64,000 nucleotides of DNA from Isoetes taiwanensis (lineage: Eukaryota; Streptophyta; Lycopodiopsida; Isoetales; Isoetaceae): positions 3,670,621 through 3,734,620 of the forward strand of contig JAJEKV010000095.1 of assembly GCA_021234155.1 (NCBI GenBank). The letters run 5' to 3'. Made by a program: the position numbers and the translations under genes. Within the stretch, counting starts at the first letter, position 1. The number at the start of each line of letters is the position of its first letter. Of this stretch, positions 31,250 through 42,413 are shown one piece after another. The notes below the pieces were generated by a model. That model was not told the DNA's origin, did not search any database, and saw only the letters and a program-made list of their open reading frames with translations.

Positions 31250-33440
31250 AACATTATGAAGTGTTAATGTTTGAAAACACTATGAAGTGTTAATGTTTTA
31301 ATGTTATTGTTCTGAAGTTTTGAATTCTGAAATGCTATGTCTGTATTGTCATTGTAACTGTAATCTTGTAATTCTAAGTTTAATATCAAATAACAGCTGG
31401 TGGAGATAGAGTTACTGTGGTGGAGATAGAATTATTGTTTTTAAAACACATGGAACAAGGTGCTGTCGCGCAGTGGGTTGCCCCCTAGAAAAATATAAGG
31501 AGATAGAAAGTGAAGCAAAGTCAAAGAATCGACAATGAAAATAGTGTGCTAGAGCATAAGAAAATTTTAGTAGAATGAAGCTATGTATGTGATGATAGTA
31601 AGGAAGAGAAGCTTTATTTGAGAAGTTAATGTAGAACTATAGAAAGCAAATGTGGTTGTTTTAATATGTAGGAGAGAGAGAGTGAAGTGCAATGAGGAGT
31701 ATGTTGCAGCAAAATGAATGAAAATGATTAGGGTTATTGTTATGAGAACGTGGGAAGTGCAAATCGATGTAGATATTCTTGTTTTGATTGGTAGCTATGA
31801 GAAGAGGAAATAAAAATCTAAATTTAATATAAACAGACAATCAAATGTGAAGTCAAATTAAATAGAAGAAGGAAGAAGTGGAGTGATTACGGAGATATAC
31901 AAAGATTTGCGAGTAGAGAATGAAGTTGAATATATGATGGGAGAATGTATATAATAGAAGAGTGGACCAAGTGTCAAGGAGTGAAAGTAATTTCAATCTT
32001 AGCAGGTGTGGTTGATATGGTAGCATCTTCAAATAAAATGAATGCGATGCATAGAAAAGAGGCAATAATTGTTTAGGTAAAGTGTGGTCGATCAGTAGTT
32101 AGTCGTTGTATACATCATGCAAGGAGGAAGACATGACCGAAAATGATTAGGCATGAATGATGTAGCTTGTATTACATCACAAACATTGAATATAAAATAG
32201 TCATGTTTATCAGTAGAAAGCAAGGAGGCTTCATTTGTGTAACTGTCATATGGAGTGCCAACGAGAATATGCATTGAGTTGATAATCCCTTGTTGTACTC
32301 CTATAAGATATCACAATCATGAGTGTATTGCCTAAGAATCCCTTGTTGTACTCCTATGAAGTAGCCTACTCATGAGGGTATGGACTCCCATGGATGTACT
32401 ATATACAAAAAAATGAATCGCCAATGTTATGTGAATGTGCACACAAAAGCAGTTAATATAGAGAAAAAAAGAATGTCCATAAGACAAACTGGCTACGTAT
32501 AATCGACAAAGTAAAGTACACACAATTTTAGGATTACTACATAATACAAGTTAGATAAAGAGCTACTTCTGAAAAACATGTGTGAAAATATAAAAGCTAA
32601 TAGTGGTAGAAATGTATAGCACATAGTGGGGGGATTATATGACAACAGATTACAGACGAAAGGTTAAAGTTCGTAAAGAAAGATGATAGTGTACATATAA
32701 ATGACAAGATAATGTTGCAAGACTTTTGTGTTCATTCTCATAAATAACAAATCAAGCATAACTTCCATGAGTGTTGATGGCAAAACAAGTCAAGGTAGGG
32801 GACAAATTTGTAGGTGAGTTATGTCATAATAATTGATTTAAAGACATGTACAAGAACAAGAATTCAAACACATTAGTTTAAAGTCCTGGATTTGACTATG
32901 AAGATGATAGTTGAGTTTGTGAACTTGATATAGTAATCTGTTGTGTTCTAAAAGTAGAAAATAAAGTGCACCAAGATTGTTCAAAATACATAAAGTACCA
33001 ACCGTAAAGAAAATTACCCAATGAAGCTAACATAATGAGACTAAATAATACAGAACTAAATTTACATATCAATAAATGTTGAGATTCATATACATGCATG
33101 AGGTTAGAAAACAATATAGAAAGAGAATAAATTTAATGGCTGCTTACACAGGTTGGTTATGTTATGAACGCAAATTATCCAAGGGACAAATGGAGCGGCC
33201 AGATTGTGAAAATATGAAAGAAAAAATTACAAGTAAGAACAATGGTTGATTCTTATAAGTTGGGTGTTGTTAATGTAGGTAGTTGCAGTAAGGAACATCA
33301 AGATTAAATACAAAAGGCATTATAGACAACAATATCTTATCAAAGAAGAGGCTAGGCTCAGAAGTACTGAAAACTCTGATAAACAAATAGAGTTACATAA
33401 GCTTATATAATAATGTTGCAAAGTATATTATTTATATGAG
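31250..33440. other. No gene recognised; purine-rich plus strand
   Basis: AT-rich DNA in which the plus strand is rich in A and G. An about 50-bp near-duplicate AATCCCTTGTTGTACTCCTA occurs at 32,284 and 32,335. Minus-strand ORFs up to 72 codons (31,853-32,065; 32,896-33,114) have no recognisable motifs. Confidence 0.45.
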
Positions 33441-33444
33441 ACAG

Positions 33445-35022
33445 TCATGTTACGGAGAGCAGACCAAGGAGATCTGCAAAATGTGGTGTAGATATAAAAG
33501 GATTCGTGCATCCGTCATAGAAACTTGTAACAGTTGCTATGATAGTTGTGGACTTAGTAAATGAATGAGGATTGTGTAACAAGCCTTCAATGTATAAGCC
33601 CTCAGTAGCATCTAAATGAAGTAGAATTTCATAGCTAGGAATGAAAAGATGCCAGTGCCTGATGTTATTACAATAATCACAATCGCCATGGTGAACAGTG
33701 CAATTATTGTTTGACACCTTATAATTGGTAATGGATAACCATACACCGGGAATAAGATATTTGCGAGCTCGTCTGGATTCACCCACATCTGCAGCTACAG
33801 TGATTGTTTGTGTTGCAAATGTGTCGACAACATCTGCAGCAATGTGTGCAAATTTGATAATGAATCTGTATTTATGGGTGAGGTGGGTGAGGTAGACCTG
33901 TAACGAACAAGGACATAGACATGGATTTCATTGTCTGGCAACTCAGCTAGGGAATAAGAATGCTGGAAATCAAGATTAGTACTTGTCAACGGCAATGGAT
34001 AAGAAGGCATTATGAAAGAGCAGTATGAATTAACGAAAATGGATTGTGTAATACAGTTATATAGGAAACATGTTGCAGAATTAATTGCAGAAGACAGTTT
34101 AAAGATCAAACTGAAAACTACAGATGGCATGCATGGTCAATTTGTGGTTGGAGTTTGTGCATGTGCGATGCTGAAAAAGGAAAAGCAAAAAGCAACAGAC
34201 TACATGTTTTCAGTCTGTGGTTCATAAGGAGTGTAGAAGAATATGAGTTACATCCACAAAGGCGAAAAAGAATGTGGTTAAAAATTTGACTGTTATACAC
34301 TGGAGGAAATGATTTCATATATTAGAAAGCATTAAATGGCGTACCTTTAAGAAGTTTATAAGATCCATATCATACATAGGAGATCCAAGATGATAATAGT
34401 AGTAATCATGGATCGCAGATGTTAGAGCTGACAAGAAGATGATCTGCAGATAATAACGTTTAGTAATCTGGTATTAATTTAAAAAAGCAATGAAAATGAA
34501 ATAAGATAAACCAGCAAGTGGGATCCAAAGGTAGTATGGAAGATGAATAGAAATCTTCAAAGTCCCTTCAATGCATTTGGAGAGAAAAGAAGTTGGCTCA
34601 ATTATATAAGAATTGCGAAGAAAATAATAAAGAAAACTCAGATGTGAACTCCACATTTAAGATTAAGGAAAGCACAACAAGTTCATAAGATAAAAGCAAC
34701 AAATAAAGTGATTTGATGACTTAAAAATAAATGCTTGAAATGGTGAATTGCGCTGTCAAAGGGTGAGTATAAGGATCATGGAGAAATTTGAATATAATTG
34801 TATAACAATGTAAATATGCTGGCATGAGTGCAAATATGAGGACGAAGATTGGGAAGCTGAAGACAGTTGCCAGGAAGAAGAAGTGCTTGTTGTTGCTGGA
34901 TATTTGCAACCCCAGCAAGTTAATACCATGGTAATTCTGATATGCACGAGTATTCCAGAAATGTCAAGTATTTTGGGCTGCAAGTAATTGGAACAAGAAC
35001 CAGGTCTCTTGAACATGCCCAA
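33445..35022 (-). pseudogene. Possible fragment of an OB-fold-like gene, unassigned
   Basis: Minus-strand pieces look like exons. At 35,022-34,930: QPKILDISGILVHIRI. At 34,010-33,900: DFQHSYSLAELPDNEIHVYV. From about 33,840 to 33,445, one frame gives VVDTFATQTITVAADVGESR, KYLIPGVWLSITNYKVSNNN, PSYEILLHLDATEGLYIEGL and DGCTNPFISTPHFADLLGLL before a stop. The strand order and style suggest an OB-fold protein; a CTC1-like protein crossed my mind, but I cannot confirm it. A candidate intron at about 33,900-33,840 has good splice sites but the wrong phase, so the gene may be decayed. Confidence 0.35.
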
Positions 35023-35166
35023 TCGCAGAGGTTAAACCACAGACTTGGCTACTTGCAATACTCTTTCCACTTCACACAGATGGTAATGCATGAATTTCTC
35101 AAACTTACAAGACTGTTCTTTTGATGTGAACACATTATTCAAGGACTCCTACTTCAACTCCTGTGT

Positions 35167-35700
35167 CTATTCCTGGGCGGCAAATCTGTCAAACACATCT
35201 CGTGCCTCATCAACACTTCCATGCAATGGTAAACATTGACAAGTGCTGTTCCCACAAAAAGCATCAGATTCAAAGCCATTGCCAATACTGGAAAGATGAA
35301 CAAATTTAGTCTCTGCTAAGTCTGAGCATGCTTTGAGGGTCATGATAAGGGTTCTTATCCGGTTTAACATCGTCTTCAAGCATCTGATGAAACAAACGAA
35401 GGGCTATAACCAAAGCTTTGATTTCTATATTCAGCTTCTCTCTATGACATAAGAGTTCTAGCACATATCCTGCATCCTCAAGTCTGTTGACCCCAGAAAA
35501 ACAGCCATATTTTTGACCCACCACATCCCACTGCATCCCACAGCATTAGACCCGTAAGCACAGGGCCCAGCATTAGATTCGAGAGTCTGCCCTGCCAGTT
35601 ACCCGGTTGTAACATCGGCAATCCAGAACCCATAGTGAACCCATAGTGAGATAACACCTGTGAACAACACCTTGTTTTCATGAATGGGCACATCTAATCC
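35167..35700 (-). pseudogene. PLS-class PPR protein fragment
   Basis: PPR proteins bind organellar RNA. The minus strand contains ALRLFHQMLEDDVKPDKNPY (about 35,410-35,350), ACSDLAETKFVHLSSIGNGF and HGSVDEARDVFDRFAAQE (about 35,225-35,170): the L and S motif signatures. Several frame changes and the isolated short length (PLS proteins usually exceed 500 residues) mark it as a decayed piece. Region 35,700-36,200 beyond it shows nothing recognisable. Confidence 0.72.
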
Positions 35701-36204
35701 ACATCTAATCCAAGATCAAACTTAAACCTAAATATAGATTTGTCCCTTTATCATCAGTTGCAGAACGGGCAGCATGGAAGCCCATCAATCCGACCCCACA
35801 TCATAACCTAGACATGTAAATTATGTGTTGCACAGAGAAAAATGAGGCCATCTAATCCGACATAGCTAAACTGAGCTTGTTGTGAAGAACTCAGCACTTG
35901 CTCAGATAATTTACCAGGCATAATCGCAACTTTTAGCTGCAGAAATTTGCTGATTATTATACCCTGCTGATTCTTGTTTGATCAGTCTTTTACACATGCT
36001 ACGATCATCAGAATGCGATTGCATTCTAACAGCGATGGAGAGATTAGATATAATTGATCCAGCGGATCAATTTCGTCCCTTTTTTCGGCTACCAGATATG
36101 GTCTGCAGATTAATTACTTTGAAAAGGGTTTAAACGATTGGAAAGGCTTTTACTTTTTGAAAAGGCCTTTAACAGCGGCGTATAAGAGGAGCAGGCAGAA
36201 GTTT

Positions 36205-36422
36205 CTGTGAACGTAAAGTCAGGGTGCCCTCACGTCCAATGGCGTCGCGCCACGTGGCAACTATTCTTTCCCTGAATGGCCTGAATTTTAGCCTGACATT
36301 CCGCATGACATTCCGCATTTCCGCCTGACATTCTGCATTTCCACCTGCCATTCTTCACTCCAGCCGTTGGATGGCCGCCACGTGGCACTGAATCGAGGGC
36401 ACCCCTGACTTCACGTTTCAGG
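36205..36422. mobile_element. ~220-bp MITE with G-box palindromes in both arms
   Basis: GTGAACGTAAAGTCAGGG-TGCCCTC (from about 36,207) is answered by GAGGGCA-CCCCTGACTTCACGTTTC (to about 36,420). Further in, both arms contain GCCACGTGGC (36,249-36,258 and 36,377-36,386), and the centre is a short tandem of GACATTCCGCATTTCCGCCT-like units. The element ends about 115 bp before the kinase start codon. Confidence 0.6.
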
Positions 36423-36429
36423 AACGCCC

Positions 36430-36513
36430 CTCTGCCTTGGATTCCGGCGAGTCAGGCAGGCCTCCGCGCTGTCGCGCGTCGGCCAGCCTTCCTCGCCGGA
36501 ATCCAAGGCAGAG
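36430..36513. repeat. Perfect 22-bp inverted repeat with 40-bp loop
   Basis: CTCTGCCTTGGATTCCGGCG AG (36,430-36,451) and its exact reverse complement (36,492-36,513) flank a GC-rich loop that can itself pair (GCGCTGTCGCGC). It lies 25 bp before the kinase ATG at 36,539, so a transcript of that gene would carry a strong 5' hairpin. Confidence 0.85.
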
Positions 36514-36538
36514 ATCGGGTGGAAAAAAAGACGGAAAA

Positions 36539-37960
36539 ATGGAAGACTATACTCTGTCGGCGACGCTGGGGCAAGGCTCGTTTTCAGGTGTGAAATTGGC
36601 GTTTGACAAGAGGAATGGGAAATCGGTGGCAATCAAGGAGATCAATTACGGCAAAAAAAGTGCTGCGAAGAATCTGCAACAGAAAATCGAGGCACTCCGG
36701 AAGCTCACACACCCAAATATTATCAAAATCATTGAGGTAATTCCGCCATAAACAAGCTCTACTCCGTCATGGAATATGCCGCCGGCGGTAACCTGACGGA
36801 AAAGGTCTTCCACAAAGGAAAACTCCGAGAACCCGTCGCCCGGAAGCTTTTCCAGCAGCTCATTTCTGCCGTGGAATATAGCCATGCCCAGAATGTCTAC
36901 CACAGTGACTCCCCTCAACCTTGTCCTCGATCAAGAGGGAAACCTAAAAGTGTGTAATTTTAGAGCGGCCTTTTTGCTACATCAAGACCAGCGTTTTATT
37001 ATGACCAAAAGCTATTGTGGCTCCCTTCACTATCTTGCCCCGGAACTTCTTGGCAACCTCCCTTACGACCCCTCCAAGGTTGACATCTGGTCTTGTGGCG
37101 CTACCCTCTTTTTGCTCCTCGCCGGTTATCACCCTTTCCACGACCCTAACTCCATTACGTCCTGCCCTAAAGCTCATATCATTAAGAAGAATCATACCTC
37201 CACACGGTCCTCTGTATCTTCTCTTCTTCAAGTTGCTACAATTGCTATTGATGATTTTCGCCGGCGGTAACCTATCGGAAAAGGTCACATACAACGGAAA
37301 ACTCCGAGAACCCCTTGCCCGGAAGCTTTTCCAGCAGCTCATTTCTGCTGTGGAATATAGCCATGGCCAGAATGTCTACCACAGGGATTTGACTCCCCTC
37401 AACCTTGTCTCGATCTAGAGGGAAACCTAAAGGTGTGTAATTTTGGATCGGCCTTTTTGCTGCATCAAGACCAGCGTTTTATTATGACAAGAAGCTATTG
37501 TGGCTCCCTTCACTATCTTGCCCCGGAAGTTATAGGCAACCTCCCTTACGACCCCTCCAAGGTTGACATCTGGTCTTGTGCGCTAACTTATCCTCTTCTT
37601 TCTCCTCGCCGGTTATCACCCTTTCCACGACCCTAACTCCGTTACGTCCTGCCCTAAAACTCATATCATTAAGAGGAATCATACCTCCACACGGTTCTCT
37701 GTATCTTCCCTTCTTCAAGTTGCTACAATTGCTATTAATGATTTTCGCTTTCCATCTTGGTTTAGCCCTGGTGCTTGCAAGCTACTCTCCAAGATCTTAG
37801 TCGTCGACCCCTCCGCTAGAATCACCATTCCTCAAATCCTCAAAGATGAATGGTTCAAATTGGATTACTGTCCGCCCAAACATAGTGACGAGGAACATTG
37901 CACCTCTCCTTGTAATGTTCCTCTCTTTGGAAGAGGTTCGATGGACCGTATTACATCATT
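36539..37960 (+). pseudogene. CIPK/SnRK3-like protein kinase, internally duplicated and broken
   Basis: CIPKs are calcium-sensor-regulated Ser/Thr kinases. From ATG 36,539 the frame gives MEDYTLSATLGQGSFSGVKL with the ATP-site Lys (VAIK, residue 33), then HPNIIKIIEVIPP, where a 1-base loss near 36,750 breaks it. YSVMEYAAGGNL, the activation region YCGSLHYLAPE and VDIWSCGATLF follow in other frames. A block of about 479 bp (36,782-37,260) is repeated in tandem at 37,261-37,745. Copy 1 lost 5 bases at the HRD site. Copy 2 keeps HRDLTPLN, so K and E of the usual HRDLKPEN are changed. The DFG motif reads NFR or NFG. Copy 2 runs on to FPSWFSPGACKLLSKILVVD and DEWFKLDY. No NAF/FISL regulatory domain is seen. 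Confidence 0.85.
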
Positions 37961-38520
37961 TAGTTATAAAGTTGTTCAAATGCTTTGTGGTCGTTTAACT
38001 ATAGTCTGAGGACACCGTGTTACATTAAATTATTACAAATTTGTGCCAAAATTTTGTGACCATTAACTATAGTTTCAATTCTTGGGATGAACCCTAGAAA
38101 ATTTGTTGAAGTCGAAATATCCCAAGGGCCTGAGTATGAACTTGGGTATGCAAGGCCTAAAAACTCCATCTTTAATAACTGAAAGAGTATTTTAGGGGCG
38201 TTGCATCCCCTAAATGTCGAGGACAATGGAGAAACTTTTGGGGTAGAATGAGAGGAATTAGTGGCTAAGCTAGAATAGGACTTGTTTACCAGAGGCACTA
38301 GTGAGTGATACTTTCTCACTAGTAGCGTCTATTTCTAGTTTTCTTTCTTGCTTTTTTCCTTCATACTTCTTTGAAACTTGTGAAGTAGAGGTGAGGCAAG
38401 GAGATGATGAGTGGCAACAAAACAATGCTAAGGTGGCAAAAACATAGTGATATAGCAAAAAGTACCCTTAAGAACTCTTTTTGTCTTAGCAAATGGCAAA
38501 AACATAGTGATGTAGCAAAA
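37961..38520. repeat. Amplified kinase 3' unit
   Basis: The same downstream block as at 20,405-21,000 and 21,370-21,815: TAACTATAGTTTCAATTCTT, CCTGAGTATGAACTTGGGTA, ACTTTTGGGGTAGAATGAGA, then TTTCTAGTTTTCTTTC and a closing AGCAAAAGGTACCTCTGCG that starts the next unit. Confidence 0.75.
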
Positions 38521-40931
38521 GGTACCTCTGCGTGGTCCTCGTGTCCTTCTTCAAGTTGCTACAATCGCTATTGCTGATTTTTGCTTTCCATCTTGGTTTA
38601 GCCGTGGCACTTGCAAGCTACTCTCCAAGATCTTAGTCGTCGACCCCGCAGCTAGAATGACCATTCGTGAGATTCCAAAGATAAATGGTTCAAATTGGAT
38701 TACTATCTGCCCAAACATAGTGTTCAGAAACATTGCACCTCTCCTTGCAATGTTCCTCTCTTTGGAAGAGGTGTGATGGACCATATTACATCATTTTATT
38801 ATAAAGAGTTGTTCAAATATTTTGTGGTCATTTAGCTATAGTATGAGGACACCATGTTACATTAAAGTGTTACAAGCATTTGTCACGGCGGTCGTCGGCG
38901 CCGCTAATTTATGGTTTATATAGTGGGTGCTTATCTATATAAGAAGTTTAGGCAGAGCCGCATGAATAGTATGCGTTCTGATTAATGTTGTATAAGAAAA
39001 AATGAATCTTAAATTGGAGCTCAATATCTTATTATGTGCGATGGCTTCTAGATTATTTGGCTTAAGCATACTTTAGACAAATTATAAGACAAATTCTAAT
39101 CTTTATGTTTCCTTTATCAAAGCTAAGTTTCCATAAAATTTACATTTACTTCAAAGATCCATAGGCAAGGCTCAAATCAAGAACATACAATCACATAATC
39201 TAGAATCTTAGAAAAATCTTAGCTTCCTTTCACATTGCACAGTACCAAAGGCAAAATTGGCGTCCATAAATTGTGATGGCATCTCCAACAATGCTTATTG
39301 CTAAATTTGGAAGTTTAATTAACATTTTTATCACGATAGCACGCCCAAATAGGAATCAATTTTCATGTAGGATTTGATTCGGCTTTTCTGCTCCAGTCTG
39401 ATTCGATCAGTTTAGAAGATGAATAACTTCCATTGAATGCTTCATATCTGCACACCTATAAATTTCTTTTCATTCCTGTAAGAGCATAAAAATATGATGC
39501 TACCTGGCATTCTGAACCATGCAATTGTTCTCATGCTTGCAAAATAGCTTGTTAATGTTGGCATAAATTAGAATCTCTCTGAACCAAGCACTCCATCAAT
39601 AAAAGGTACTGTAATCCATGCTTCTGGCAAGCATATGATTCATACCAATTGGGTGTTTGTCCAGCCTTTCCATCTATGGATCATGTCCAAATGGAAATGT
39701 TAAAGTTAACCCGATGGAAAAATGCTTCACTTGCTACTCGACTCCCTATTGCATGCATACGGTATTTGAATAGCAGCTTACTGAAATCTGAATAGATGCT
39801 ACACACAAAATAATGATGCCAAAGCGCGAAAGAAACCCTTCGGGCAACTAAAAGATATACAAAATACAAATAATTGAGACTATGCATAAGATTGCTGCAA
39901 TGGCAATGATAATCTAAAGTGAATTGCACCAAGCCACCATATTCTTCAATTCGCAAGCCTTTTCTTTCGGTTCTTGCAACAGGGGGCTATTGCTTAAAAA
40001 TCGAGTTTTTACGGCGAGCGAGGGGTTTAAATTATCAGCGAGATGGGTTAGAGCTAATGCACCCAACTCCATACTCTTTACCCTCTCGGCAACCAGAGAA
40101 TATCCATACACAACAGTGGAAAATATCAATCGGTTCCTCCAGCCAAAATAAAAGAATATAACTGACAATAACATTGCACCCTTTCTTGTATATGGATGCC
40201 CAGAACCACCGACCACATACCACAACCTATCAAGAATCATTCCTAAACTGCTCTTTTGGAACTTGTGACTCCCGACCATGCATCACAACTTCGGCTTTGG
40301 GTTCTCCTCCTTCTTTATATGAAGATAAAGAGGTGTCCAGATCTCTTTGGAATCCAAAATCGAGATCTCTAGAACCTATGGACGCCTCTAGAAGAGGTGG
40401 ACGTTCTCCAAGAGCTTCTAGAAAAACTTGCATTCTTCTAAATTATTCATGCTTCCACATATACAATCTTAAAGATAGAAAATATTTTAATCGTCCTATA
40501 TTCAAGTTGCCCCCTTTATAATTATATATTAGAGATAAAGTTGTCCAAAAATTATGTGACCGTTAACTATAGTTTCAATTCTTGGCATGAGCCCTCAAAA
40601 TTTTGTTGAAGTTGAAACATCCCAAAGGCCTGAGTATGAACTTGGGTATGCAAGGTCTAAAAACTCTGTATTACATTAAATTATTATAAAGTTGTTCAAA
40701 CATTTTGTGACCGTTAACTATAGTTTCAATTCTTGGCAAGAACCCTAGAAACTTTGCTGTCGAAATATCCCAAAGGCCTGAGTATGAACTTGGGTATACA
40801 AGGTTTAAAAACTCCAACTTTAATAACTGAAAGATTATTTTAAAGGCGTTGTGTCCTTTGAATATCGAGGATAATGGAGAAACTTTTGGGGGAGAATGAG
40901 AGGAATTAGTGTCTAGGCTATAATAGGATTT
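38451..40931. repeat. Segmental duplication copy B, with kinase fragment at 38,547-38,775
   Basis: Near-identical partner of 18,322-20,794. It carries the same CIPK C-lobe fragment with the same 2-base loss (GAGATTCCAAAGATAAATGG), the same ~1.6-kb inserted segment and the same 3' units. Copy B is continuous with the more complete kinase locus on its left, so copy A was probably derived from this locus. Minus-strand ORFs 39,681-39,956, 39,914-40,279 and 40,230-40,433 are unassigned. Confidence 0.9.
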
Positions 40932-41219
40932 ATCAATGCCATTCTTCTCTCCATTGCATTCTCCCTTGTTCTCCTGTTAGCCACATTTAAGACATATCAA
41001 ACTTCTCAAATTTGAAGACAAGGAAATGAATATATGTACTGCATGTTTGGCATGTCTACAATCTCCCTTAAAACACAATCATTTTAGCATGCCTATAATA
41101 TTGTTCAAGGATTGGTGGCTCACTATAATCATGCCACCTAAGTCATGAAAATTTCAAAACTTAAAAGATAACAAAACCACATGACTCCAAGCGTAATAAA
41201 ACCAGACTAGTTAAAAATA

Positions 41220-42251
41220 AACTCTTTCTTACCTCTTCTTTCTCTTCCTCGTCAGATTCACTATCAACATCGCATACGATTGGCTTCGAGAGCCTTATGC
41301 TGAAAGAAAGAAACATATAAATTCAAAAACCTGCTCCACTATTGATGCAAATAAATAAAATGAAAGACATCACGTCGGATGAACTCAGCAAGCCAAGATT
41401 TTTCATGTGGCTAGGCTGACCAAAACAATGAAGCTGCAGCAGATCATAGAGCAAGTCTAAAACAGTTCCAATTCTCTGGAAGCTTATCATCCCAACGAGC
41501 AAGGACCAAAAAAAGTTGGTTGTCAAGGCTCTGAATATTTTGGCCTATGTTATCAAAGGTCTAGGAAAACAGTTTAATATTGAGGGTGTAATTTGAGTGA
41601 TTTCTACCATCAAACAGACAAAAAATAAAGCCTTAAGACCAGCGACCAATACATGAATAACCCTGCTATCCTCATTTATATCTAACTGTTAACTCTGACA
41701 GTAACCTTGGTTTGTAGAACAAGATAGATACTGAAAACAACAGCAGAAACTAGTAAGAGCTAATTAACAGAGAATTAAGCCCACGCCGCATCATCCTATC
41801 GCTTAAAGAACATCTCTTTCTAAGTGGATAAGGATTTCTCTTATGTAAAGGATACTCTATTCAAAGACAGCATGCATGCTATGTTACGCATAAGTTTAGT
41901 TCTTACATGGTGCTGAGAGCATTTAATGCTGCATCAACATGAAGCTCAGCAGTCTAACACTCTTTTCTTGCTTTATCCTCAATCTAAAACATAGATTTCT
42001 AAAACATAAATCTCTATTTCTAAAACATAGATTTGTAACATAGTTTTTAATCAAAATGACTGGCCTTTTTTTGGGACGAAGCCTTTTGCTACCATTCTCT
42101 TTTTAAAAGCTTCATATCCCCCTTTATCCAATATTTCTTGAATCATATCATCCGTCGGCATTGAACCCCAATCTTGGAACTGCATTTTCAATAGAATCGG
42201 CCGGAAGAGAATCAATAGCAAATAACAAAATATGAGAAAGCAAGGACACAA
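41220..42251 (-). other. Two unassigned exon-like pieces
   Basis: Minus strand 42,170-42,054 reads MQFQDWGSMPTDDMIQEILD and GGYEAFKKRMVAKGFVPKKG before a stop, which looks like a last exon. Separately, 41,300-41,235 reads SIRLSKPIVCDVDSESDEEE between a CTTTCAG acceptor and a GTAAGA donor. I do not know either family. The rest of 40,940-42,320 shows no gene. Confidence 0.3.
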
Positions 42252-42327
42252 ATGGTAATGTAGAAGGCTTGTACAATCTGCGATTTGGGTGCTGGTTCAC
42301 GAATGGTACATTTATGTCAGCATGTCT

Positions 42328-42354
42328 ATTTAATTTAATTTAATTTAATTTAAT
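42328..42354. repeat. (TTTAA)5 tail of LINE B
   Basis: Five TTTAA units at the exact 3' end of the minus-strand LINE. Seventeen bases upstream in the RNA sense is the hairpin AGGCC-UGGG-GGCCU (42,371-42,384). Confidence 0.85.
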
Positions 42355-42413
42355 ATTATCAAGCCATTTTAGGCCCCCAGGCCTCTATGGCAAATATGTA
42401 CAGAGTTAAGCGC

